From positions 1 through 6,497 of the forward strand of contig CAMPAT010000045.1 of assembly GCA_946633275.1 (NCBI GenBank): a stretch of DNA of 6,497 nucleotides, in the 5' to 3' direction. This stretch comes from an uncultured Clostridia bacterium. GTDB lineage: Bacteria; Bacillota; Clostridia; Oscillospirales; Acutalibacteraceae. The notes below the pieces were generated by a model, which was not told the DNA's origin, searched no databases, and saw only the letters and a program-made list of their open reading frames with translations. Made by a program: the position numbers and the translations under genes. The first letter of the stretch is position 1. The number at the start of each line of letters is the position of its first letter. This document shows, piece by piece, positions 1 through 6,481 of the stretch.

Positions 1-445
1 CAGCCTTTGCCTTAAGCTTCCTGTAATCCTTTTCGTCGCCGTTCTTGGCAAGAATTGTCTTGCCGTCGTAGCTGATGAGATACTCGCCCTTATTGTCAAA
101 GGTATAAGTCGTAACCTTCTTACCGTCAGCGTCAGTCGTGTCCTCGTGAGCAGTCTTGATAGTTGCGATTACGTTGATATAATACTTATTCTTGTACTCA
201 ACGCCGCTTTTCTTAACCATAAATGAGACTTCCTTTGCGTCAGCTTCGGAAAGTCCGAGCTCCTCATCGGAATAGCTCTTGATAAGATTAATAGCGTCAG
301 ATTCCTTAATCTTTGCCTCATCGGTAGTTATTTCGTGAATAGTGGTGCTTTCCTGCGCTTTTTCCTTATTGCCGCCGTTTGAGCATGCAACAAATGCGCT
401 CATAACAATCACCACGCAAAGTAATGAAACAAGAACTTTTTTCAT
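1..445 (-). CDS. Putative lipoprotein, small exported protein (3' end cut off by window edge)
   Basis: This frame opens with ATG at 445-443 and runs off the left edge without a stop, giving 148 residues. The N-terminus is a lipoprotein signal peptide: MKK, a hydrophobic stretch (about residues 4-19), then FVAC with Cys21 as the likely lipidated residue, followed by a polar linker (SNGGNKEKAQESTT). It should therefore be anchored on the outer face of the cytoplasmic membrane. The mature part (about 35-148) is Lys/Asp/Glu-rich and suggests an alpha helix (DAINLIKSYSDEELGLSE) followed by beta strands, ending in KGEYLISYDGKTILAKNGD. This layout is loosely reminiscent of PepSY-like small domains, but that is a guess from pattern only, and I assign no function. 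The start is supported by an AGAGG ribosome site 8 bases upstream and by a strong promoter at 478-506. It lies downstream of the protease gene on the same strand. Confidence 0.85.
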   Translation of the reverse strand, partial: MKKVLVSLLCVVIVMSAFVACSNGGNKEKAQESTTIHEITTDEAKIKESDAINLIKSYSDEELGLSEADAKEVSFMVKKSGVEYKNKYYINVIATIKTAHEDTTDADGKKVTTYTFDNKGEYLISYDGKTILAKNGDEKDYRKLKAKA

Positions 446-477
446 AATTAAGACCTCTTAATCAAATTGTAAAATAT

Positions 478-506
478 ATTATAAGTTAAATTTAATATAA
501 AGTCAA
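478..506 (-). promoter_or_regulatory. Sigma-A promoter of the lipoprotein gene
   Basis: Read on the minus strand, TTGACT (506-501) is followed after exactly 17 bases by TATAAT (483-478), a near-perfect housekeeping promoter. Transcription would start near 471, leaving a leader of about 25 bases that contains the AGAGG ribosome site. The -35 box begins only 4 bases after the protease stop codon (513-511), so the promoter fills almost the whole intergenic gap. Confidence 0.85.
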
Positions 507-510
507 GAAA

Positions 511-3500
511 TCAGTAAACATATTTATACACGTCGGAATAATATGTATGCATCTTAACGCCGTTTGTGTAGGTGATATAATACCTGACTGAGAACCAGCC
601 TTCCTTGCTCTTACGTCCGTAAATGAGCTGTTTTGTAGGCGAGGAGAAATCTGTCGTCTCTGCAATTCTTACAGTATTACCGTCGTCATTGACGGTATTT
701 GCTTTTTCAAGCACGAGGTCGTCCTCCTCCATACTGATTCCGAAAATGAAGCCGGAAGATACGAGCGAGTACTCGCTTTCATTAACCACAGTAACCGAGA
801 AGCGCTGGCGGTAATCTGAGCTTTCATCAGGCGAGAAGGTATGGCCTGTTGTGAAAGGCGTAATCAGAGGCTCAGATTTTTCAGAAAGAGATAAATCTTC
901 TGCGTTCTCTCCCCAGTCGAACACGATGTCGCGGTCAACGCCTTGCGTCTTTACATACGCAAGGTCTCTGCCGTTAACTATCCCGTCGCGGTTAAAATCA
1001 CCGAAAGCAACGGTGATATTTTCAAACACGTCTGATTTATCAACACTAACAGTTGCCTCGGCAAATACGACGCTGTCATATCTGAACTCGGCGATATGCT
1101 CGCCGCATTTAATCTCTTCAGCGACAAAACCGCCGCGCGAATTTGTAACGGCGACATATTCGCCGTCAATATAAACATCTGCATTAGAAATCGGAACGCC
1201 GCCACAAGTTTTCAGGACTGCGGAAACATAATGCCCGTTACTCGTCGGGATATGGTCGATATAATCGCCGCCGCAATCGTAGCAATGGTACTCATATACG
1301 CTGTCGTAGCAGCAAGTATGTATTTCCGAGGAAATAATCTCAATATTTCTGCTGTGACCGCAGCCGAGCGACTCGCGCTTACAGCCGAAAGTATCGCAGT
1401 AATCGCGCGCGGAAGAATCATCGTAGCAATACATCACGGGCGAGGTGTACATACGGTAATCCGAGGTTTCCGAAATCTTGTATCCGAACAGCGCGTAATC
1501 AGCGATTTTGCACAGCTTTGAATTAAGCGTAAAAGTATTCAGTTTTGTACAGTTAATGAATGCGTCCTCTTTAATTTCCTCGCACTTATCAAGCGTCAGC
1601 GAAACTAATGAACTTAAGCCTCTGAACATACTTGAACCGACAGAAATAATATTTTTATCAATGCTGAGGGAGGTCGTAGTATTCCTGCTGAGATACCACG
1701 GAGTGAATTTATAAAGCAGGACTCCGTCCTTCTTATAATCATCAGAATAGCCGCTTCCGAGAGTAAAATTAATAGTTCTTATTCCATTACAGTTATACCA
1801 AACGGTAGCATTTTCCGGCGCACTGATTGAAAACGGGAGCGTGAGCGTCCTGAGCGACTTCGCATTATAGAATGCGTAGTCGGGGAGCTCAGTTATTCCG
1901 TCGCCGATAACTACAGCTTTAACCGTAGTGATATATGAGCTCCACGGCACTTCGGAAATATCAGCGCAGTCATAAAGAGCGCCCTCGCCGCTGATAGTAA
2001 GCGAGGCAGACTCTGTATCGTAATACCACTCTGCATTTTCGCCGCACTCGCCCTTGTTATAAGTCTTGCAGTCAAAGCCGTTTTGCTCGGCGTATTCCCT
2101 GCTGCTTCCCGAGTCGTAAGTCTCAACAGAAAGCGCGTTTTTAATCATAGTGCCGTCAAAAGTGTAACCTACCGAATACGCGCCGTATGAAATACCGCGC
2201 GACGAAGCGAGAAGCTTCTGCGGACACGAGGTGAGAATAAACGCATAATCTTTAACAGAAATATCGCTGTCAATACTCAGCGAATTTTCGCTGTAGGACG
2301 GAAGAGCGCATATTATATTCCCGTGTTTATCTCTTACGATATCGCCTTCTATAACGAAATTATCATTAAACGCAATTCCCTGACCGCCGCTGAGGAGCAG
2401 AGCGCTCGCGTCAAAGTCACTTACGCTATCCGGCAAATTATATATTGCGCCGCGCACCTTCGGGAGAAGGATAAGTTTGCTCATATCGCGCGAATACAGC
2501 ACATTTGAAACTGCGCGAAGATTCTCGTTACTATCGTCGCAAATAATTCTGTTAATCGCATCGCAGCCGTAAAACGCGAATGCAGATATACAAGCAACTC
2601 CGCTGTCAATCTGAATTCTGTTAATATCTGAGCTGTACTCCTGCCAGGGAGACGGAGTATCCGAATAATCATACATTTTGCCCGTGCCGCTAAGCTCGAG
2701 TTTTCCCGTATCATAATACGAATACGTCATATCGTCGCCGCATTTTCCTTCCGCAATAAGTTCAGGCTGGATATATGCGCCGCGGTATGACTCTCCGCAT
2801 ACTGTGCAAGTATATAAAGTATAGCCCTCTTCTGTCGAAGTCGGGTCGAAAATATCGATATAATAATTATGCTTACAGCCAAGCGAATTAAACGTAATGC
2901 CTTCGCCGAGTGCATATGTCTCCGCAGGGGTGTTCCTGTAACCATAGATAACCATATTATCAATACCGCCAAAAGCTCCCTTGCCGACTTCAGAGCAATT
3001 TTCAGTAAAGGTAAATTCCTTTACATTTTCGCAACCATAAAAGGCGTAAATGCCTATTTTATCGTAGCTTTCGCGCCTTGTAAAGGTTGCGGACTTTACA
3101 TTAAAAAAGTTATAATTGCCTATTCTGTCAACGCTGTCGTCAATACTGACTCTTACGAGCTCAGCGGCAAACGCGCGCCACGGCTGAGTATCGGCTGAAT
3201 AATCTTTCGTGCCGTAAATGCTCAGCGTGCCCTCGGGAATTTTATAAGTATAACTTTCGTTATCAGTATATGTGATATCTGAAATAACAGGCATTCCCCA
3301 GCCGAAATAATCGTCCTTGCCCTCGTCGCCGAGGTCAAGAGAAAAGTCCTTAAGGACAGAATACAAATCGTCGTATGAAATATCTTTATTAACCGTCTTA
3401 ATATCGGCGCAGAGCGAAGCGACATACGGGGCAGAGAAAGACGTACCGTTATTCGTTCTGTACTTACTGTCGGTAGGAGAAGAGTAGACGTCGAGCGATT

Positions 3501-4518
3501 TCACTTTCCTGCCCGTTGCGCAGAAATCGACGAGGCTTCCGTAATTTGAGAAGCTCGCAAAAGAAGTAAAATCATTTGAAAGCGCAGAAACGGTAATAGT
3601 CTCCTCAATAGAAGCGGGATATATCGACTTTATCTCACGCCCCTGGTTTCCTGCGGCAGCAACAACGCAGACTCCCTTACTCTTCGCATTTCTGATGGCA
3701 GTTCTGAAAGAGTTTCCGCTTGAACTCGAGGTCAGGCTTATATTAATAACGCTGACATCGTTTGAAACCGCGTCATTTATTGCGCTGATGATAGAAGAAG
3801 CCGTCGCCGAATCGGAGCCGAAAGGAACTACCTTATACGGCACGATTTTAACAGTATCGGGCGTGTTATTTGCGATAATTCCTGCTACGAATGTGGAATG
3901 TCCGTAGCTCGTGCCTGCCTTATTTTTATCATAATATGCGTTGCTGCAGCCGTCGCCGGACAAGTCATATCCCGAATTGTAAATTCTGCCCTGAAGCTCC
4001 TCGTGGTCGTACATCATTCCCGTATCAATTACTGCGACCTTCACGAGCGACTTATTCATACCGATTTTACTGATATACTGCGGCGTTCCGACTGCGTTAC
4101 TGCCCTCAGGATAAATAGTACCCACGTCGCTTGCGGCGAGCTTTGCAGTACCGTCAGGCTCGGCAATAAGTCCGTCTGACTGAATTTTATAATACGCCTT
4201 TTGAGCGTCCCGGCTCGTTTCATACTGAAGGACGGAAAAATCGTTTTCCTCGTCATAAGCAACAATCTTAGCGCCGTACGACCTGCCGCCGCTTCCGTAC
4301 ACGAGCAGTCGGGATAACGCGAAGCTGTCGCCGCCTTCATAATTATAAAAAGCCTCAGGCGTGTTATACCGACTATAAATCTGCGTGAGGCTTAAATTAT
4401 ATTTCTGTCTGTCAAAGGTCTTTTTTTCGCGCGACAAATAAGCCCCTGCGCATATAACAGCAAGGACAAGTACAGCCGACAAGACGGCTGAGACTATTTT
4501 TATTGTCTTACTATTCAT
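511..4518 (-). CDS. Exported subtilisin-family (S8) serine protease with BspA-like LRR, Cys/His modules and a dockerin-like EF-hand
   Basis: Predicted extracellular serine endopeptidase of 1335 aa, numbered from ATG at 4518. Residues 6-26 form a signal peptide or membrane anchor, with a possible signal peptidase site after AGA (24-26). About 35-130 look like a short inhibitory propeptide (VLQYETSRDAQKAYYKI, then EPD near 120). The peptidase domain covers about 150-415. The triad is intact: Asp165 (VAVIDTG), His207 (GHSTFVAG) and Ser360 (GTSFSAP), with oxyanion Asn291 (AAAGN). Then come BspA-like leucine-rich repeat stretches (about 430-545, 593-660, 825-1013), two CxH...CxxC modules (548-574, 1053-1082), a carboxypeptidase-regulatory-like beta domain (about 1096-1170), a single dockerin-type calcium loop (1174-1185) and a beta-rich C-terminal domain (about 1215-1335). 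An in-frame ATG at 4533 would add 5 residues. I prefer 4518 because AAGGA lies 5 bases upstream and the promoter places transcript start near 4536. Substrate is unknown; adhesion or substrate binding by the repeats is inferred. The triad makes the family call very secure. Confidence 0.95.
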   Translation of the reverse strand: MNSKTIKIVSAVLSAVLVLAVICAGAYLSREKKTFDRQKYNLSLTQIYSRYNTPEAFYNYEGGDSFALSRLLVYGSGGRSYGAKIVAYDEENDFSVLQYETSRDAQKAYYKIQSDGLIAEPDGTAKLAASDVGTIYPEGSNAVGTPQYISKIGMNKSLVKVAVIDTGMMYDHEELQGRIYNSGYDLSGDGCSNAYYDKNKAGTSYGHSTFVAGIIANNTPDTVKIVPYKVVPFGSDSATASSIISAINDAVSNDVSVINISLTSSSSGNSFRTAIRNAKSKGVCVVAAAGNQGREIKSIYPASIEETITVSALSNDFTSFASFSNYGSLVDFCATGRKVKSLDVYSSPTDSKYRTNNGTSFSAPYVASLCADIKTVNKDISYDDLYSVLKDFSLDLGDEGKDDYFGWGMPVISDITYTDNESYTYKIPEGTLSIYGTKDYSADTQPWRAFAAELVRVSIDDSVDRIGNYNFFNVKSATFTRRESYDKIGIYAFYGCENVKEFTFTENCSEVGKGAFGGIDNMVIYGYRNTPAETYALGEGITFNSLGCKHNYYIDIFDPTSTEEGYTLYTCTVCGESYRGAYIQPELIAEGKCGDDMTYSYYDTGKLELSGTGKMYDYSDTPSPWQEYSSDINRIQIDSGVACISAFAFYGCDAINRIICDDSNENLRAVSNVLYSRDMSKLILLPKVRGAIYNLPDSVSDFDASALLLSGGQGIAFNDNFVIEGDIVRDKHGNIICALPSYSENSLSIDSDISVKDYAFILTSCPQKLLASSRGISYGAYSVGYTFDGTMIKNALSVETYDSGSSREYAEQNGFDCKTYNKGECGENAEWYYDTESASLTISGEGALYDCADISEVPWSSYITTVKAVVIGDGITELPDYAFYNAKSLRTLTLPFSISAPENATVWYNCNGIRTINFTLGSGYSDDYKKDGVLLYKFTPWYLSRNTTTSLSIDKNIISVGSSMFRGLSSLVSLTLDKCEEIKEDAFINCTKLNTFTLNSKLCKIADYALFGYKISETSDYRMYTSPVMYCYDDSSARDYCDTFGCKRESLGCGHSRNIEIISSEIHTCCYDSVYEYHCYDCGGDYIDHIPTSNGHYVSAVLKTCGGVPISNADVYIDGEYVAVTNSRGGFVAEEIKCGEHIAEFRYDSVVFAEATVSVDKSDVFENITVAFGDFNRDGIVNGRDLAYVKTQGVDRDIVFDWGENAEDLSLSEKSEPLITPFTTGHTFSPDESSDYRQRFSVTVVNESEYSLVSSGFIFGISMEEDDLVLEKANTVNDDGNTVRIAETTDFSSPTKQLIYGRKSKEGWFSVRYYITYTNGVKMHTYYSDVYKYVY
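1837..3237 (-). repeat. Three degenerate protein-level repeat modules inside the protease (LRR-associated)
   Basis: Three diverged copies share the pattern [C-G-(D/E)]...L-x-(I/L)-(S/Y)-G-x-(G/K)...Y...PW, followed by an (I/V)-x-(D/S)-(S/G)-(V/I) strand and usually an (A/N)F(Y/F) element. Copy 1 lies near 3237-3034 (GTLSIYGTKDYS...PW; it lacks the leading CG), copy 2 near 2742-2539 (CGDD...LSGTGKMYDYS...PW...AFAFYGC), and copy 3 near 2046-1837 (CGEN...ISGEGALYD...PW...DYAFYNA). Such modules are common at the head of BspA-type leucine-rich repeat runs in surface proteins of gut Clostridia. The copies are similar in protein but not obviously in DNA, so the duplication is old. Confidence 0.7.
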
Positions 4519-4542
4519 AAAAATCCTTCGCATATCGCTTTA

Positions 4543-4551
4543 ATTATAACA
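4543..4551 (-). promoter_or_regulatory. Extended -10 promoter of the protease gene
   Basis: On the minus strand the sequence TGT-TATAAT runs from 4551 to 4543, a consensus -10 hexamer with the extended TGn motif. No good -35 box sits at normal spacing: TAGAAT at 17 bases matches only half, and TTGTAG lies 20 bases away. This fits an extended -10 promoter. Start of transcription near 4536 would leave about 18 bases before ATG 4518, including the AAGGA ribosome site, and almost none before the alternative ATG at 4533. Confidence 0.65.
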
Positions 4552-4558
4552 CAAATTA

Positions 4559-4588
4559 TTGACTTATTCTACAATAATATGTTATTTT
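4559..4588 (+). promoter_or_regulatory. Candidate sigma-A promoter of the symporter gene
   Basis: TTGACT (4559-4564) is followed after 18 bases by TATTTT (4583-4588), which matches four of six consensus -10 positions. Transcript start would fall near 4595, about 20 bases before the ATG at 4616, leaving room for the GAGGAG ribosome site. The -35 box lies 10 bases from the -10 box of the divergent protease promoter, so the two RNA polymerase footprints should overlap. Confidence 0.55.
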
Positions 4589-4615
4589 GTAATAAAGAAT
4601 GTGAGGAGAAAATTT

Positions 4616-6091
4616 ATGGAAGCTAAAACTTATGTACCCAAAAAAGAGTGGCTCGCTTACGGAATAGGCGCGCTCGGTCAGGGTATGGTGTACGGTATTA
4701 TGAGCTCGTACATCTCGGACTTTTATCTTAACGTACTTAAGGTTACGCCTATATTCGTGCTGCTGTTAATGCTGCTCGCGAGAGTATGGGACGCTATCAA
4801 CGACCCGATTATGGGCTTCATCGTAGACCACGCAAATCCTAAGCACGGCAAGCTTAAATCATACTTGCTGTACACTCCGCTTCCCGTTGCGGCGCTGACG
4901 TTACTGCTGTTTTTCGCACCCGATATCAGCGACAGCCAGCGAATGATTTACGCGGCAATTACATACGTTCTCTGGGGTATGATTTACACTTCGTCGGACG
5001 TCCCCTTCTGGAGTCTGCCTAACGCGATGACTCCGAATGCCGACGAGCGCGGCTCGATTATATCAAAGGCGAGAACGCTCAACGGTATCGGCTCTGCAAT
5101 CCCGATGGCAATGTTTATGGCGCTCGGTTTCATCTTGCCGAAGTTCAATCTTTCAGGTACAGATTTAGAGCAGAAAAAATACATTATTATGGCGCTTACT
5201 GCGTCGCTCATCGGCAACTTCCTTTTCGTAAGAGTTTACTTCAAAACGAAGGAGCGCGTTAATATCCCTATTCCGCCGAAGAAGGACAAGAGCGCTCCGA
5301 ATTCGCTCAAGCTGATTTTCACCTGCAAGCCGCTTATGCTCACGGCGCTGATGGGAATTATTTCCGGCGCAAGGTATATGTTCCAGGCAGGCGCAGTTCA
5401 CGTTGCAAGGTATTCCTTCTATATCGGAAAAGACCCGTCAAACCTCACCGGCGCAGAGCTTGAAAGCGCGCTTCAGGGTAATATCTCAACAGTATCTCTT
5501 GTGCTCCAGGCGGCAAGCGCTGTCGGAATGTTCGGGGCTATGATTGCGGTAACTCCGCTAATCAAGAAGTACTCATACAAGCAAATCATAATCGTGTCCT
5601 CGCTTTTGGGCGCCGCTTCATCGCTCGCAATGTGGTTCATCGGATACGACCATTTCTGGGCGTGCGTGCCGTGTCTGCTCATCTCTACTATCCCCTGCGG
5701 TACAATCAACGTATGCGCTTTCGCTATGGTCGGCGACTGCCTTGACTATATGGAACTCAACACAGGCGTAAGACTTACGGGTATGGGAAACGCAATTCAG
5801 AGCTTCGTTACGAAATTCGGCAACGCGATTGCAACATCTGCAATTATTCTGATGTATATTGTAGTTGACCTCGACGTCGCTTCGATTTCAGCTTCTGTTA
5901 CGGCTAATCCGCTTGATATGACTCATACGGTAAGACAAGGCATTTTCAGCATTATTTCAATAATTCCTGCTGTTTCGCTGCTGCTTTGCGTAATTCCGAT
6001 GTTCTTCTACAAGCTCACAGGCGAATACAAGGAACAAATGGAAAAAGAACTCGCAAAACAGAGAGCTGAAAAAGGAATCGTAATAGAATAA
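4616..6091 (+). CDS. GPH-family (MelB-like) sugar:cation symporter
   Basis: Predicted integral membrane importer of the glycoside-pentoside-hexuronide:cation symporter family, coupling sugar uptake to Na+ or H+. At 491 aa with about 12 hydrophobic segments (roughly 13-35, 45-70, 82-101, 109-133, 152-175, 187-207, 236-262, 293-315, 323-342, 347-370, 388-417, 442-464) it has normal family length. The family hallmark WDAINDPIMG is present. By alignment from memory with E. coli MelB, Asp59 and Asp63 match the cation ligands D55/D59, Asp128 (DVPFWSL) matches sugar-site D124, and Lys400 matches K377. The MelB sugar residue D19 is replaced by Gly23, so the substrate probably differs from melibiose. 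There is no C-terminal EIIA regulatory domain as in LacS, only a charged tail. The start is ATG 4616 with GAGGAG at 4603-4608, 7 bases upstream; an upstream TTG at 4559 lies inside the promoter. No glycosidase neighbour is present to reveal the sugar. Confidence 0.92.
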   Translation: MEAKTYVPKKEWLAYGIGALGQGMVYGIMSSYISDFYLNVLKVTPIFVLLLMLLARVWDAINDPIMGFIVDHANPKHGKLKSYLLYTPLPVAALTLLLFFAPDISDSQRMIYAAITYVLWGMIYTSSDVPFWSLPNAMTPNADERGSIISKARTLNGIGSAIPMAMFMALGFILPKFNLSGTDLEQKKYIIMALTASLIGNFLFVRVYFKTKERVNIPIPPKKDKSAPNSLKLIFTCKPLMLTALMGIISGARYMFQAGAVHVARYSFYIGKDPSNLTGAELESALQGNISTVSLVLQAASAVGMFGAMIAVTPLIKKYSYKQIIIVSSLLGAASSLAMWFIGYDHFWACVPCLLISTIPCGTINVCAFAMVGDCLDYMELNTGVRLTGMGNAIQSFVTKFGNAIATSAIILMYIVVDLDVASISASVTANPLDMTHTVRQGIFSIISIIPAVSLLLCVIPMFFYKLTGEYKEQMEKELAKQRAEKGIVIE

Positions 6092-6106
6092 AAATTTTCA
6101 AATCTC

Positions 6107-6135
6107 TTGACATTTTACTTTTCGTGTAGTATATT
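6107..6135 (+). promoter_or_regulatory. Strong sigma-A promoter of the structured RNA
   Basis: A perfect TTGACA (6107-6112) is followed after 17 bases by TATATT (6130-6135), with TATTAT two bases further along as an alternative. Predicted start of transcription is about 6142. It begins only 15 bases after the symporter stop codon, and no protein-coding frame with a ribosome site follows, so it is assigned to the small RNA. Confidence 0.8.
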
Positions 6136-6141
6136 ATATTT

Positions 6142-6293
6142 GATATGGGAGACCATATTATTTTGCTGTGGTGCAGCGGAGTTTGAGTAGAGACGAATTC
6201 CGGGGAGACTGCATATGTTTCACGCAGCGATAATTAAACAGCTGGGTAAGGGTAGTATCTTAATTTTTTAAGTGCTGCTCTTTCCTGCTTTTT
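6142..6293 (+). ncRNA. Structured small RNA of unassigned family (~150 nt)
   Basis: A non-coding stretch between its own promoter and a terminator-like hairpin. Manual folding gives these helices: a 6-bp hairpin with a GAGA GNRA tetraloop (6143-6148 with 6153-6158); a long helix of 6163-6170 with 6223-6230, which can be extended or replaced at its base by 6157-6161 with 6230-6234; 6172-6176 with 6209-6213; and 6177-6184 with 6195-6202, closing a 10-base purine-rich loop. The last two would stack coaxially, with GGGAGA (6203-6208) bulged out. Alternative pairings include GCUGU (6165-6169) with ACAGC (6238-6242), and CAUAU (6154-6158) with AUAUG (6213-6217), which might be a switch or pseudoknot. 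Purine-rich unpaired segments (GAGUAGAGAC, GGGGAGA, GGGUAAGGG) resemble conserved RNA cores. I do not see T-box, tmRNA, RNase P or SRP signatures. A known clostridial family such as the raiA motif or a divergent 6S RNA is possible but unproven. Both ends are predicted. Confidence 0.6.
6243..6293 (+). terminator. Imperfect rho-independent terminator of the small RNA
   Basis: A long hairpin pairs 6243-6263 with 6268-6287 around a TTTT loop: CTTAA/TTAAG at the tip, then an A-T/G-T/G-C-rich arm with one bulge (6258) and one T-T mismatch (6247/6283). TTTTT follows at 6289-6293. Several G-U pairs make it weaker as DNA symmetry than as RNA. It may also stop readthrough from the symporter gene, which has no terminator of its own. 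Confidence 0.65.
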
Positions 6294-6322
6294 AGGGATA
6301 AATATTTATTGCAAAAAAGTTC

Positions 6323-6350
6323 TTGACAAAACCGGATAATCTGCTATAAT
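6323..6350 (+). promoter_or_regulatory. Consensus sigma-A promoter of tRNA-fMet
   Basis: TTGACA (6323-6328) and TATAAT (6345-6350) both match consensus perfectly, with a 16-base spacer and an extended TGC (6342-6344) before the -10 box. An A-rich tract (6313-6318) just upstream could act as an UP element. Transcript start near 6357 gives a leader of about 15 bases before the mature tRNA, as expected for a strongly expressed stable RNA. Confidence 0.9.
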
Positions 6351-6371
6351 GATATAGCACAAGCGAGATAT

Positions 6372-6447
<76 letters not shown>

Positions 6448-6451
6448 CTAC

Positions 6452-6481
6452 AAAACCACCCATCCGGGTGGTTTTTGTTTT
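6452..6481 (+). terminator. Strong rho-independent terminator after tRNA-fMet
   Basis: A perfect 10-bp stem (AAAACCACCC at 6452-6461, GGGTGGTTTT at 6466-6475) with an ATCC loop runs into a T-rich tail (6472-6481, interrupted by one G). It begins 4 bases after the encoded CCA and closes the single-gene tRNA unit. The A/T ends of the stem could also allow termination in the opposite direction. Confidence 0.92.

Noticed and set aside
1096..1521. Plus-strand 141-codon open frame opposite the protease
   Set aside because: It lies wholly inside the protease gene in antisense, has no ribosome site before its ATG, and its translation has no recognisable domain; the protease frame with its conserved modules explains the sequence.
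4447..4449. Lipobox-like cysteine in the protease signal segment (AVIC)
   Set aside because: The residue before the cysteine is Ile rather than Gly, Ala or Ser, so lipoprotein processing is unlikely; an AGA signal peptidase site or uncleaved anchor fits better.
4559..4615. N-terminal extension of the symporter starting at TTG 4559
   Set aside because: The TTG is part of the -35 box, lacks a ribosome site, and ATG 4616 has GAGGAG at ideal distance and matches the usual N-terminus of the family.
6086..6100. Terminator directly after the symporter stop (AAAATTTT symmetry)
   Set aside because: The dyad is only A and T with no loop-forming GC stem, too weak for an intrinsic terminator.
6142..6293. 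T-box or other amino-acid riboswitch controlling a downstream gene
   Set aside because: There is no TGGTACCGCG-type T-box sequence, no downstream coding gene before the next promoter, and the RNA ends in its own terminator-like hairpin before the tRNA promoter.
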